Below, one piece after another: positions 27,162 through 36,169 of a stretch of DNA of 64,000 nt; positions within the stretch are counted from its first letter, which is position 1; the number at the start of each line of letters is the position of its first letter. The stretch covers positions 1 through 64,000 of the forward strand of contig RFSV01000004.1 in NCBI GenBank assembly GCA_009923785.1. Direction: 5' to 3'. The position numbers and the translations under genes were made by a program. The DNA comes from Acidimicrobiia bacterium (lineage in GTDB: Bacteria; Actinomycetota; Acidimicrobiia; Acidimicrobiales; Ilumatobacteraceae). The notes below the pieces were generated by a model. It saw nothing but the letters and a program-made list of their open reading frames with translations, searched no databases and was not told the origin of the DNA.

Positions 27162-28500
27162 CCGAGTCGTCGATCCAACTTCCGTGAAAGCCGAATGGCA
27201 CTCTCTGCGGAAGATGAATCCGGGCGACTGGCGGTTTCGACAAGTCGCTGGCATCGAGGATCACGAGGTCACTCGTATCGGTCGCGTCGTCGTACACGAA
27301 TCCGAGCGCCCAACCTTCGTCTTCTCCTGCCGATGAGTTCTCCTGTACGAAAACGAATTCGCCGGGGTGAGCAGACGGACCCAGATCGTGCACCGACTTC
27401 GAGCCGTCCGACATGTCGTAGCGGGCGATGACTCCCGGAGCGTCCATCCCACCGCGCGCACCCGGGCGAGTGCCCGACACCCAGCCATAGCGATGCTTCA
27501 AGCCGACGACCCGATCGTCGACGCGAGGGAAGGCGTGAGCCCAATCGTCCATCTGCGTCTCGGTGACCGAACCTGATTCCATGTCGAAGGTCCAGCGATG
27601 CATGAAACAGGGTTCGAAGTTTTCCATCGAGCCCCGCCACATCGATGCGTGGCGGCCTACGTCGCACACGACCCGGTTCCCGTCTACGTAGGCATTGAGA
27701 GGATGGAAGACGTAGCACGGGTCGACCTCGAACCACTTCACGTCGGCGTCGGTCCCGAAACGCGGAAGGATTCCGATTCGAGCGCCGTAATCGTCGTCCC
27801 AACCGATGGGAGGAAGACCCTGAGCAAGGTTGTCCATGTTGAAGACGACGGGCAGATCCATGAAGATCGCATGATCACGGGTGATCATGAAATCGTGCAT
27901 CATCGTGCCCTTCGGCGTCGTGATCGGCGCGCTGTGAACCAGATCGCCCTTGGCGTCGAGGACGTGATACGTCACGTACGGAGCGACAGCGCCGTAACCG
28001 AAGAAGTGGAGTTCGTCGGTTTCAGGACAAAGTTTCGGGTGAGCCGTGAAGGCGGTTTTCAGCCCGCCATCGAAGTCGTCACAGCCGATCGTTTCGAGTT
28101 CGGAGGAGAGTTCCCACGGCAAGTGCCCCTCTTCCAAGGCCCAGATTCGGCCGGCGTGAGCGAGGACATGAGTGTTGGCGGCGCTGGCAGTCGGATCGAG
28201 AATGCAGTCGGGGTCCATCGCGTCGAGACCCTTCTCGAGTTTGGGTGTTCGCACGTATCGATTGCGATACCACGTGGCCCGACCCCCTTCGAGGCGCACA
28301 CCGTGAACCATTCCGTCTCCGAAGAACCAGTGGCCGGCGGTGCCAGACTTCGGATTCGAACCGTTGCGAACGTACAGCCCCGACAACGACGGCGGTATCG
28401 ATCCCGTCACTCTCAAATTCGTATCCGTGACTTCGTCGCGCACCGGTGCATAGTTTCCGGCCAGAAACCACGGCTTCTTGTCGTCGATCGTGTCGGTCAT
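27151..28500 (-). CDS. Carotenoid cleavage/lignostilbene-type dioxygenase (RPE65 family)
   Basis: 449 residues, seven-bladed propeller with four His iron ligands. Candidate ligands are in NTHVLAH, MMHDFMITRDH, YVFHPLNAY and GFHGSWI. LYVRNGSNP and HWFFGDGMVHGV near the N-terminus are family hallmarks. The enzyme would cleave a conjugated C=C bond with O2 to give two carbonyls. ATG 28500 has GAAGGAG 8 bases upstream; the open frame upstream of it shows no homology. It lies next to an ABM-domain gene. Substrates in this family include carotenoids, apocarotenoids and stilbenes. Confidence 0.9.
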   Translation of the reverse strand: MTDTIDDKKPWFLAGNYAPVRDEVTDTNLRVTGSIPPSLSGLYVRNGSNPKSGTAGHWFFGDGMVHGVRLEGGRATWYRNRYVRTPKLEKGLDAMDPDCILDPTASAANTHVLAHAGRIWALEEGHLPWELSSELETIGCDDFDGGLKTAFTAHPKLCPETDELHFFGYGAVAPYVTYHVLDAKGDLVHSAPITTPKGTMMHDFMITRDHAIFMDLPVVFNMDNLAQGLPPIGWDDDYGARIGILPRFGTDADVKWFEVDPCYVFHPLNAYVDGNRVVCDVGRHASMWRGSMENFEPCFMHRWTFDMESGSVTETQMDDWAHAFPRVDDRVVGLKHRYGWVSGTRPGARGGMDAPGVIARYDMSDGSKSVHDLGPSAHPGEFVFVQENSSAGEDEGWALGFVYDDATDTSDLVILDASDLSKPPVARIHLPQRVPFGFHGSWIDDSVMS

Positions 28501-28520
28501 GACGTCTACTCCTTCAAGGT

Positions 28521-28928
28521 TCAGTGGCGGAGGGGGCCCCACCACGGTGAGATCCGAGCCGCGAACCGATCGGCGTACAGCCGAGTGAGTTCGTGCTCGA
28601 CATGGGACAGGTCCTGGGACTCGGTGCGTGGTAAGGGCGAGGCTCCATCGACGGGATCGACCCACTCCAGACGAATTCCGGTGAGTACCGAACCCAACCT
28701 CGGCGATGCTTCTTCGTGATGGTCACTCGTCTGGTGAGCGATGAAGGTCTCGAAGTTTCGGAACGACAGCAAGGTGTAGTAGGTGCTCGGTTCGGATCCT
28801 CGCCAGTACTCGTATCGGATCAATCCGTCTTCACCGGCATGACTTCGTTCGTAGAGTTCGCGCGAAATCTCTTCGAACTCGGCCTCCGCTCCTGAACGAA
28901 CGGAGATGTGAGCAAGGATCGTCGCCAT
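28521..28928 (-). CDS. Antibiotic-biosynthesis-monooxygenase (ABM) domain protein
   Basis: 135 residues. The first 95 or so form a dimeric alpha-beta barrel: MATILAHISVRSGAEAEFEE, then GLIRYEYWRGSEPSTYYTLLSF and FETFIAHQTSDHHE, typical of cofactor-free ABM monooxygenases or heme-degrading-like domains. A 40-residue C-terminal tail is unfamiliar. It precedes the carotenoid oxygenase by 20 bases and is probably co-transcribed. A TAGCCT box ends 6 bases before the ATG. Confidence 0.75.
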   Translation of the reverse strand: MATILAHISVRSGAEAEFEEISRELYERSHAGEDGLIRYEYWRGSEPSTYYTLLSFRNFETFIAHQTSDHHEEASPRLGSVLTGIRLEWVDPVDGASPLPRTESQDLSHVEHELTRLYADRFAARISPWWGPLRH

Positions 28929-28934
28929 GAGACG

Positions 28935-28940
28935 AGGCTA
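28935..28940 (-). promoter_or_regulatory. Putative leaderless -10 (TAGCCT) for the ABM-domain gene
   Basis: TAGCCT on the minus strand ends 6 bases before the ATG at 28928. It overlaps the stop region of the SDR upstream, so the ABM and carotenoid-oxygenase pair may have its own promoter within a longer operon. Confidence 0.42.
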
Positions 28941-29897
28941 ATCCGCTCTAGAGACCAGACGTTCGCTCAGACTCCAGAGTTCGTCGGCCCGTCGAGGATC
29001 CACGGCGCGAGCCGCCACGCCTGGGCCGTCCACCGTCTCGACGTCTGTTCCGAGAACGGGCGACACGTTGCAGTCTTCGCAGTACACGCCCCCGACTCCG
29101 TTCAGGAGTGGTGACGTGAGCGCCCAGACCTGGGTGGCTGCTCCCTCAGGAATGGATTTCCAGCGGAATCCGCTACTGCCGTCCATCCGTGACAGAAGAC
29201 TTCCGATCACGTCCGGGGTCATGTACCGCCCCAATTCGGTGTGAATTCCACCGGGGTGCACGGCAAAACCTCGGACACCGCGCTCGCTCCATCGCTGGTC
29301 GATTCCCACGGCATGTAGGACGTTGCAAGTCTTGGCCGCGCCGTAGGCGACGAACGGGTCGTAGTCGCGCCGTTCGAAGTTCAGATCGTGGAAATCGACA
29401 TCACCCATGCGATGACCCGCCGAACTGACCACAACGACTCGCGCCGCTCCTGATTCGGCCAACCGCGGCAAGAGCACGTCGAGCAACAAGAAGTGACCGA
29501 GATGGTCGACTGCGAACTGACTCTCGAAACCGTCGACCGACAGTTCGAACGGCGTCGCCATGATTCCGGCATTGGCGACGATCCCGTCGAGCTTGCTTCC
29601 CGAATCGAGAAATTGCGAAGCAGCTTCTCGAACCGACTCCAGTGAGCCAAGATCTATGTCGAGAAGTTCGAGGTCGGCATCAGGATGCAGACGACGAATG
29701 GCCTCGGCCGCTGCCTCGTTCTTGTCTCGATTCCGAGCCGCCATGACGACGCGCGCCCCGTGTGCTGCCAAGGCGCGGGAAGTCTCGAGACCGAGGCCCC
29801 CCGATGCACCCGTCACCAAATAGAAGCGTCCAGCGAGGTCGACACCTTGCAACACGTCGTCGGTGGTCGACGTCGGCCCGAATCCGCTCGGCGACAT
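28938..29897 (-). CDS. Short-chain dehydrogenase/reductase, retinol dehydrogenase-like
   Basis: About 319 residues, longer than classical SDRs. VTGASGGLGLETSRAL is the cofactor loop, MAARNRDK indicates NADP preference, ANAGIM replaces NNAG, and the catalytic Tyr-x3-Lys is seen as YGAAK with SSAGHRMGD before it. This is the WW-domain oxidoreductase/RDH subgroup. Start choice is open: ATG 29897 is used, but GTG 29936, overlapping the VOC stop, is also possible. Its pairing with a carotenoid-cleaving enzyme downstream invites the guess that it oxidises or reduces an apocarotenoid-like aldehyde; this is speculative. Confidence 0.83.
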   Translation of the reverse strand: MSPSGFGPTSTTDDVLQGVDLAGRFYLVTGASGGLGLETSRALAAHGARVVMAARNRDKNEAAAEAIRRLHPDADLELLDIDLGSLESVREAASQFLDSGSKLDGIVANAGIMATPFELSVDGFESQFAVDHLGHFLLLDVLLPRLAESGAARVVVVSSAGHRMGDVDFHDLNFERRDYDPFVAYGAAKTCNVLHAVGIDQRWSERGVRGFAVHPGGIHTELGRYMTPDVIGSLLSRMDGSSGFRWKSIPEGAATQVWALTSPLLNGVGGVYCEDCNVSPVLGTDVETVDGPGVAARAVDPRRADELWSLSERLVSRAD

Positions 29898-29919
29898 GTC
29901 GGCGCGCACGCCGGTCCCG

Positions 29920-30387
29920 TCACCCGAGCGGGCCACCGGCGAACCATTTCTCGAACATCGGCGAAATCGCGCTCCACACCAGTTCGACGATGAGGCCAGA
30001 AGGCGGTTGCACGTAGGTGAATGCCCCGTAGCCGTTTTCGGGGGGAGCTTGAGCCATGAGAAGCTTCCAACCGGCTTCGATCAAAGCCTCCGTCTCGCCT
30101 CGAACATCATCGGACCAGATACCGAGATGGTGTGCTCCCGGTGAACCGCGACCATCCCAGATGGAGCCGACCGCGCCTTCCAACAACTCGACGTGGAGCG
30201 GACCCTCCGACGAGTAGGTGAACTTCAACGGAATTGTCTCGACCCCAGTCTCTGGCAACCACACGGTCTGTTCGCGCACCTGGAGCGAACACCACGTCAA
30301 CCCGAGCGTCGTTCCCATCTCGTCCATCGCACGCTCGATATCAGGAACACGAGTTCCGACGTGATACGTCCGAGAGAAATCGATCAT
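29920..30387 (-). CDS. VOC/glyoxalase-superfamily protein
   Basis: 155 residues. TYHVGTRVPDIERAMDEMG is the N-terminal first-ligand strand, PLHVELLEG carries the mid Glu, GAHHLGIWSDDV starts the second module, and SGLIVELVW carries the last Glu. The metal ligands of a VOC enzyme (His, Glu, His, Glu) are therefore all possible. It starts 3 bases after the acyl-CoA synthetase stop and is in the DUF35-thiolase operon. Epimerase or lyase action on a CoA thioester is a reasonable guess only. Confidence 0.82.
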   Translation of the reverse strand: MIDFSRTYHVGTRVPDIERAMDEMGTTLGLTWCSLQVREQTVWLPETGVETIPLKFTYSSEGPLHVELLEGAVGSIWDGRGSPGAHHLGIWSDDVRGETEALIEAGWKLLMAQAPPENGYGAFTYVQPPSGLIVELVWSAISPMFEKWFAGGPLG

Positions 30388-30389
30388 GC

Positions 30390-31967
30390 TCAGATCCGCC
30401 TCTTTCGACCTTCCCAGTAGGGCTCGCGCAAGGGGGCTTTTTGGATCTTCCCGGTGCCAGTTCGCGGTATCTGCTCGATGAAATCGACCGAGCGCGGCGC
30501 CTTGTATCCGGCGAGCATTTCTCGGCAGTGAGCGATGAGCTCGGCCGCCAAGTCGTCACCGGCTTGACTTCCGTCGACGACTTGGACAATCGCCTTCACG
30601 CTCTCACCGAATTCGTCGTCGGGCACACCGATGACGGCTACGTCCTCGACGGCCGGGTGAACGGCGAGGACTCCCTCGATCTCAGCCGGGTAGATGTTGA
30701 CTCCACCGCTGATGATCATGTCGATCTTGCGATCCGAGAGCCACAGATAACCGTCAGTGTCGAGGTAGCCCACGTCCCCGGTCGTGAATACACCGGGTTC
30801 GAGGTGGGCGGCCTTCGTCTTCTCCTCGTCCTTGTGATAGCTGAAATCGGTCCCCATCTTGTTGCGGAAGTAGAGAGTTCCTTCGCCACCGTCGAGGATT
30901 CGTTCACCATCTTCACCAACGACGATCACCTCGACCGTATCGACAGGGCGGCCGACGCTTCCTCCCTTGGCCAGCCACTCGTCGGCCGGGATGATCGAGA
31001 TGACCGAACCCTCGGTCGACCCGTAGTACTCGGTGATCTTGGGTCCCCACCATTCGATGAGGCCTCGTTTCACGGCTGGCGGACAGGGCGCCGCACCGTG
31101 CCACACGATCTGCAGAGACTCACCCGAGAAGGATGCTTTCGTGGCGTCGGGCAAGTCGAGGAGCCTCTTCATCTGAGTCGGCACCAAATGGGTGTTCGTG
31201 CATCGGTGGCGATCGATCAATACGAGAGCCTCGGCCGAGTCGTACTTGTGCTGCATCACGACCGAGGATCCGTTGATCATCGGCAGGAAGGAATAGGCCC
31301 ACTGGGCAGAGTGATAGAAGGGGCCGCACAGAAGCGTGCGCCCGCCCGCAGGAACGAAGTTGGCGAACCCACCGGCGACCAGCTTCATGATCTCGGGAGT
31401 GGCCGCCATCCCACCCGACAGAGCGCCTCGCACCCCTTTTGGTCGACCGGTCGTGCCCGACGTGTAGAACATCGGACCACCCAGCGCTTGATCGGAAGGT
31501 TCTCCCGGGTCACCGGAGGCCACGACTTCCTCGAAGTCGACGTAACGATCGTCAGATCGGAGAGGAGAACCTTCGGGCGCTCGAATACCGAAGACGTGCC
31601 CGACACCCCCGCTTCTCTCGTCGGACAGAGCACGGGCCACCACCGGGGCGAACCGCTCGTCGGCGAAAACTGCGACCGCATCGGAGTCGGCGAAGAGATA
31701 GGCCAGTTCGTCGGCGACGAAATGCCAATTCACGGGCACGTACGTCCAACCGCCATGCGCGCAGGCCTGCGCGATCTCGAACCATTCGCACTGATTGCCA
31801 GCGATGACGGCAACTGTGTCACCCGTGGCCAGCCCTCGGTCCCGAAGACCATTGACGAGACGATTGACGCGCTCGTCGAGTTCCGTCCAGGTCACTTCTC
31901 GAAACTCGTCGACCAGCGCCATCTCCGAACCGCGAGCCACCGCATGGTCAACCGTGAGAACCGCCAT
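30390..31967 (-). CDS. AMP-forming acyl-CoA synthetase/ligase
   Basis: 525-residue ANL enzyme. Adenylation motif FYTSGTTGRPKGVRG near residue 160, EYYGSTEGS, FTTGDVGYLDTDGYLWLSDR and GGVNIYPAEIE, with the catalytic Lys in GTGKIQKAPL. ATG 31967 overlaps the SnoaL-like stop (ATGA); an upstream in-frame ATG at 32057 would cover 30 residues without homology. It is in the operon DUF35, thiolase-like, SnoaL-like, synthetase, VOC, SDR and presumably supplies the acyl-CoA for that pathway. Confidence 0.9.
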   Translation of the reverse strand: MAVLTVDHAVARGSEMALVDEFREVTWTELDERVNRLVNGLRDRGLATGDTVAVIAGNQCEWFEIAQACAHGGWTYVPVNWHFVADELAYLFADSDAVAVFADERFAPVVARALSDERSGGVGHVFGIRAPEGSPLRSDDRYVDFEEVVASGDPGEPSDQALGGPMFYTSGTTGRPKGVRGALSGGMAATPEIMKLVAGGFANFVPAGGRTLLCGPFYHSAQWAYSFLPMINGSSVVMQHKYDSAEALVLIDRHRCTNTHLVPTQMKRLLDLPDATKASFSGESLQIVWHGAAPCPPAVKRGLIEWWGPKITEYYGSTEGSVISIIPADEWLAKGGSVGRPVDTVEVIVVGEDGERILDGGEGTLYFRNKMGTDFSYHKDEEKTKAAHLEPGVFTTGDVGYLDTDGYLWLSDRKIDMIISGGVNIYPAEIEGVLAVHPAVEDVAVIGVPDDEFGESVKAIVQVVDGSQAGDDLAAELIAHCREMLAGYKAPRSVDFIEQIPRTGTGKIQKAPLREPYWEGRKRRI

Positions 31968-32434
31968 CAGTCCCTCCCCAACCGTCGGATCATGCGCCAC
32001 GGCACGTCGAAGTTTTCGTTTCCGCTCGAGTGAAGCACCCTCTCGGCGATCCGCCACCCGTCGGCCGTGCGCTCGAATCGATCGTGATACTGACCGTAGA
32101 AAACGGCATCAGGTCGGCCGTCGTCGAAGCGGTGCCAGGCGGTCACGTACGTGACGGCACTTGCCGCAGACTCTCCGTCGAGACAGATCTGGATGTTGGA
32201 GACCTGATGGTGGGTTCCCGCATATCGGGGAAGACCCGACACCAAGCCGGCAACGATCGCCTCGCGGCCTCGACGGGGCCCTCCCATGGCCGGGCCGTAA
32301 TCCACGAGGCAATCTTCGGCGAACACCGTCGAGAGAAGGTCACCGTCGATCGAGTCGACGCCTCGACAGTAATTGTGGAGAACATCGCGAATTTCCCGTT
32401 CGTCCCACAGGGCGCGGAGCTGGTCGGCCGACAT
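31967..32434 (-). CDS. SnoaL-like/NTF2-fold protein
   Basis: 155 residues: LWDEREIRDVLHNYCRGVDSID, GREAIVAGL, and GQYHDRFERTADGWRIAERVL are standard SnoaL_4 elements. It overlaps both neighbours by 4 bases or less, so it is tightly coupled to a thiolase-like protein and an acyl-CoA synthetase. Small proteins of this fold form dehydratases such as the hydratase partners in steroid side-chain breakdown; that role is possible but not shown. Confidence 0.82.
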   Translation of the reverse strand: MSADQLRALWDEREIRDVLHNYCRGVDSIDGDLLSTVFAEDCLVDYGPAMGGPRRGREAIVAGLVSGLPRYAGTHHQVSNIQICLDGESAASAVTYVTAWHRFDDGRPDAVFYGQYHDRFERTADGWRIAERVLHSSGNENFDVPWRMIRRLGRD

Positions 32435-33582
32435 CAGCGGGAGAGAATGGTCACTCCGGAGATTCCCGGAGCTCCGTACACATGGGTGTACGCGACCTTG
32501 GGGTCGTTCGGCACCTGTCGTGAACCAGCGTCACCGCGCAGCTGCAAAACATTCTCGTAGACCTGTCGAAGTCCGGACGCCCCAATGGGTTCGCCATTGG
32601 CCAAGCACCCGCCGTCGGTGTTCACCGGGAAACGCCCGCCGATCTCGGTTTCACCGGCCTGGATCATCATTTCTTGTTCGCCGTGTTCACAGAAACCGTT
32701 CTCGGCCATGTGCATCACTTCGGCCCCGGCTTCGGTGTCCTGCAACTGAGCCAGGTCGACGTCTTCGGGCCCGATGCCAGCCATTTCGAAAGCAGCTTTG
32801 GACGCATCGACGGTCGGACCAGCGTTGTGCTCGAGGGCGATCGATGGTGCCAACACCTCGAACGAGCCGAATCGACGACTACGAACAGCCGCCGCCCTGA
32901 GATAGATCGGTCGATCGGAATACAGGTGGGCTTTGTCGGCCCGACACAGAATGAGCGCGACTCCACCTTCGCCTGGATTGCAGAACATGTACTGCGTGAG
33001 CGGGTAGGACAACATCGGCGAGTCGGCGATTTCTTGCTCGGACAGAGGCTTGCGGCGCCACGCCATCGGATTCTCGGAACCGTTGCGGAAGGCCTTCGAC
33101 GCCACTTTGGCGAGAGTCGAGTGCGAGATCCCGTATTCGTGCATGTATCGGTTGATCTTCATCCCGAAGAACTGTGTGGTGAGGGCAAGACCACTCGATC
33201 CGTACCAGTCGCCGAGGCCGGCTCCCTTGGTGTTCACTCGAAATGCACCGCGCTCGTGTTTGTCGAATCCGATCGCGATGCCAAGGTCGAAGACTCCAGA
33301 ACGAATCGTGTTGTACGCCGAGAAGAGCGCTGAACCGCCTGTTGCGCATCCGTTCATCACGTTGATGAACTGCAGGCCGGTGAGACCGAGGAGCGACACC
33401 ATGGTGTCGGCCGCCCCGGCCGCCATCGAACCGCCGAAAGCGAACTGCATGTCATCCCACGAGGCGCCGGCATCGGCCAGCGCTCGCCTCACGGCGATCA
33501 CTCCCTGATCCATTCCCGACACACCCTCGGTCCGACCGAATTCGTGCATACCGATCCCGACGATCGCCACGTCGACACTCAT
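32434..33582 (-). CDS. Thiolase-like protein, SCP-x/Ltp2 type
   Basis: 382 residues of thiolase fold. The nucleophile-region Cys is kept in NVMNGCATGG near residue 79. The usual GHP motif with catalytic His is instead GEPIGASG, and the usual HDxF segment is QDTEAGAE, so the standard Claisen machinery is incomplete. Such thiolase-like proteins, paired with a DUF35 partner as here, include the Ltp2 aldolase that removes side chains by retro-aldol cleavage in steroid degradation. The DUF35 gene lies immediately upstream. Retro-aldol cleavage rather than thiolysis is my inference. Confidence 0.85.
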   Translation of the reverse strand: MSVDVAIVGIGMHEFGRTEGVSGMDQGVIAVRRALADAGASWDDMQFAFGGSMAAGAADTMVSLLGLTGLQFINVMNGCATGGSALFSAYNTIRSGVFDLGIAIGFDKHERGAFRVNTKGAGLGDWYGSSGLALTTQFFGMKINRYMHEYGISHSTLAKVASKAFRNGSENPMAWRRKPLSEQEIADSPMLSYPLTQYMFCNPGEGGVALILCRADKAHLYSDRPIYLRAAAVRSRRFGSFEVLAPSIALEHNAGPTVDASKAAFEMAGIGPEDVDLAQLQDTEAGAEVMHMAENGFCEHGEQEMMIQAGETEIGGRFPVNTDGGCLANGEPIGASGLRQVYENVLQLRGDAGSRQVPNDPKVAYTHVYGAPGISGVTILSR

Positions 33583-33619
33583 GACAACTCCTTTCGAATC
33601 CTTCTCGCCATTTTCACGT

Positions 33620-34045
33620 TCACGCCACCGGAGCGAAAGCGAACGTCACGACCTCATCACCGTTCTCATCGGTTGACAGTGGAACGATGACCAGCTCCAT
33701 CTCCATACCGATCTTCAATTTCTCCGGGTCCGACTCGGTCAGTCGGGCTTCCACCTTCACTTCACCCGGCAGTTCGACGTAACCGACACCGAAAGCGCGA
33801 AAGGTCTTCGGGTCGGCGTCGCCAGCGTACGGAGGTGCTTTCGGGGGAAATCCCTGAATGGTCCACGTCCACAACGTGCCTCGCCGACCGAGAGTGACCG
33901 TCTCGGTCGAATCACCACTGCATTTCGGGCACCCGGACTGAACGGGGAACATGTGATTTCCGCAGGCGACACAACGACTTCCGATCAATGCCGGAGCATC
34001 GGACGGCCACGTGAACACCCCTTCGGCGACAGGCACTTGAGCCAT
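33620..34045 (-). CDS. DUF35 OB-fold and zinc-ribbon protein, partner of the thiolase-like protein
   Basis: 141 residues. The zinc ribbon is CVACG...CPKC near residues 25-42, followed by an OB fold with GTLWTWTIQGFPPKAPPY, GVGYVELPG and a C-terminal VVTFAFAPV. DUF35 proteins bind acyl-CoA and complex with thiolase-like or MaoC-like proteins; the ChsH2-Ltp2 complex is the best-known example. It is the first gene of the operon, with a G-rich ribosome site before the ATG and a TAAGGT box about 23 bases upstream. Confidence 0.88.
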   Translation of the reverse strand: MAQVPVAEGVFTWPSDAPALIGSRCVACGNHMFPVQSGCPKCSGDSTETVTLGRRGTLWTWTIQGFPPKAPPYAGDADPKTFRAFGVGYVELPGEVKVEARLTESDPEKLKIGMEMELVIVPLSTDENGDEVVTFAFAPVA

Positions 34046-34111
34046 GAGAACCCCCTCGTTCCAAGTTCACCTTAGTGTCGGACCAGGTATCGAGCCGTGC
34101 CGAGAGACGAC

Positions 34112-34117
34112 TACGGT
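34112..34117 (+). promoter_or_regulatory. Putative leaderless -10 (TACGGT) for the kinase-like gene
   Basis: TACGGT ends 6 bases before ATG 34124. The ten bases TACGGTTGAA are identical to those before the acyl-CoA dehydrogenase at 52730, with the same spacing to the start codon. Confidence 0.5.
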
Positions 34118-34123
34118 TGAACC

Positions 34124-35203
34124 ATGGCACGACTCCCTACTTCTTCGGCTGAGATCACACCAGCCTGGCTCACCGAACGTCTCCGGTCGACTGGCACCAT
34201 CGACGCCTCCACATCGGTGTCCTCGATCGAAGGGGACACCGTCGGACCCGGAATCGGCTTCATGGGCGAAGTCGGGCGAATCAAGGTGGGCTACTCGGGT
34301 GGCTCTGGGCCAACGACCATGATCTGCAAGATTCCGACTCAGGACGCCAACGTGCGAGGGCTTCTGGCGGCGGCTCGAGTCTTCGAGAGGGAAGCGAGGT
34401 TCTACGCCGATATCGCTCCGTCCCTCGACGTCGTCCCTCAGGCCTACGGCATCGCCAGTGACTTCGAGAACGACGATCACGTCCTCGTCCTCGAAGACCT
34501 CAGCCACCTACGGGTCGGCGACCAGGCCGCAGGCGTCTCGGAAAAGGATGGTCATGCCGCCATGCGAGCCGCAGCCCGTCTCCATGCTCGCTATTGGCAG
34601 AACGACGCGCTCGCGGCCATCGACTGGATGCCCATGGCGAATTCGGACGGGATGAAGATCGGACGCGAGGTCTACGCTGCGTCCCTCCCCGGATTTCTTC
34701 AAGTCTTCGAGCACGCCGTCGACGCCGACATGGTGCCTGTCATGGAGCAATTCGGGGACAACGTCCATCAACTTCTCGACCGCATCGCCGCCATGCCGAA
34801 CACTGTGGCCCATTTCGACTACCGATTGGACAATCTGTTCTTCGACGACGGCGCGGACACCGTGTGGATGATCGACTTCCAGACCTCCAGCAAAGGCGGC
34901 GGCGCCTACGACATCGGCTACTTCATGAGTCAGAGCGTGCCGATCGATGTGCGACGTCAGCACGAAGACGCACTTCTGCGCACCTACCATGACGAACTCG
35001 TCTCCTTGGGCGTCACCGGCTACTCGTTCGAGCAGTTCTTCCAGGACTATCGGGTCGGCGTTCTCTACGGCTGGATCATCCCGGTCTACGCCGTGGGCAC
35101 TCTCGACTCATCGAGCGAGAGAGCCATGAAACTTTGGACCGAGGTCATCACTCGAGCCCAAGCCGCGATGCGTGACCACAACGTTCACGAGTTGATGATC
35201 TGA
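34124..35203 (+). CDS. Aminoglycoside-phosphotransferase/ecdysteroid-kinase-like protein
   Basis: 359 residues of the eukaryotic-like kinase fold. VLVLEDLSHLRVGD is the hinge, the catalytic loop is AHFDYRLDNLFF with Asp near residue 230 and Asn five residues on, and WMIDFQ is the metal-binding Asp. The N-terminal lobe begins ITPAWLTERL and has an ICKIP strand with the ATP-anchoring Lys. Members of this DUF1679/EcKL-like group are common in mycobacterial catabolic loci and are thought to phosphorylate small alcohol substrates. It stands alone between two minus-strand operons. Confidence 0.83.
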   Translation: MARLPTSSAEITPAWLTERLRSTGTIDASTSVSSIEGDTVGPGIGFMGEVGRIKVGYSGGSGPTTMICKIPTQDANVRGLLAAARVFEREARFYADIAPSLDVVPQAYGIASDFENDDHVLVLEDLSHLRVGDQAAGVSEKDGHAAMRAAARLHARYWQNDALAAIDWMPMANSDGMKIGREVYAASLPGFLQVFEHAVDADMVPVMEQFGDNVHQLLDRIAAMPNTVAHFDYRLDNLFFDDGADTVWMIDFQTSSKGGGAYDIGYFMSQSVPIDVRRQHEDALLRTYHDELVSLGVTGYSFEQFFQDYRVGVLYGWIIPVYAVGTLDSSSERAMKLWTEVITRAQAAMRDHNVHELMI

Positions 35204-35212
35204 CGTCGGAGG

Positions 35213-36130
35213 TCACGCCTCCGGCATCGGATAATGCAAGCCGGGGATGCCGGCCGCCAGAGCCTGATACCAGTCGGGGCGCGGCTGGATTCCCGGGTAA
35301 CCCTGTCCGACTTTCTCGGCGTCGCCCTTGTTCCACTCATGATGGATCGGCGGGATCTGGTAGTAGCCATTGGAGGCGTTGGTTCCGCCGTCGACCAGCA
35401 GATCGTGTCCGGTGATGTAGCCGGCAGCATCGGATGCGAGGAACATGACCGGGCCCACGATCTCGTGAAGTTCGCCGATACGACGCATCGGTGTGCGTCC
35501 GGCGATCCACTTGTCCATGCCGAGTCCTTCGAGCGCTGGCCGCACCATCTCGGTCATGATGAAGCCAGGTGACACTGAGTTCACGCGCACTCCGCGATCG
35601 GCCCACTCGCAGCCGACCTGAGCGGTCACGTTGCGGAGGCCACCCTTGGCTGCTGCGTAAGCGATGATGTTCATCTCGCTCGCTCCGCTTCCCATGATCG
35701 AACAAATGTTGACGATCGAACCCGACCCTCGGGTCAACATGTGGTGACCGACTTCCCGCAAATACATGAAGGCGCCGGTGAGATCGATCGACAGGATCCA
35801 GTTCCAGGTCGCGGTGTCGAACGTTTCGGCTGACAAGCCGCGCAGATCGCTCACACCGGCGTTGTTCACCAAGACGTCGATCTTTCCGTGTTCGGCGATT
35901 CCGGTGCTGACAACCCTCTTCACGTCGTCTTCGACCGCCACGTCACCAGTCACCACGGTCACCTTCGATCCAAGGGCCCGCATTCGGTCTGCGACGCCGT
36001 CGAGGAGATCCTTCGAACGAGCGGTGAGAACCAGGTCGGCTCCCTCCTTCGCGAATCCTTCAGCGAATCCCTCACCCAACCCGTACGAGGCCCCGGTGAT
36101 GAGAACTGTCTTGCCCGAGAACTGACCCAT
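35213..36130 (-). CDS. Short-chain dehydrogenase/reductase with C-terminal extension
   Basis: 305 residues: LITGASYGLGEGFAEGF cofactor loop, LTARSKDLL, VNNAGVSDLRG, and YAAAKGG catalytic Tyr-Lys with ICSIMGS Ser. The fold ends near GHDLLVDGGTNAS at about 258; the remaining 45 residues (YYQIPPIHHEWNKGD...) form an extra tail not usual in the family. A clear GGGGGAA site precedes the ATG. It is monocistronic as far as I can see, convergent with the kinase-like gene. Confidence 0.87.
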   Translation of the reverse strand: MGQFSGKTVLITGASYGLGEGFAEGFAKEGADLVLTARSKDLLDGVADRMRALGSKVTVVTGDVAVEDDVKRVVSTGIAEHGKIDVLVNNAGVSDLRGLSAETFDTATWNWILSIDLTGAFMYLREVGHHMLTRGSGSIVNICSIMGSGASEMNIIAYAAAKGGLRNVTAQVGCEWADRGVRVNSVSPGFIMTEMVRPALEGLGMDKWIAGRTPMRRIGELHEIVGPVMFLASDAAGYITGHDLLVDGGTNASNGYYQIPPIHHEWNKGDAEKVGQGYPGIQPRPDWYQALAAGIPGLHYPMPEA

Positions 36131-36169
36131 GTTTCCCCCTGTGTGAACGTTTCAGTGCATGGTAATTCG

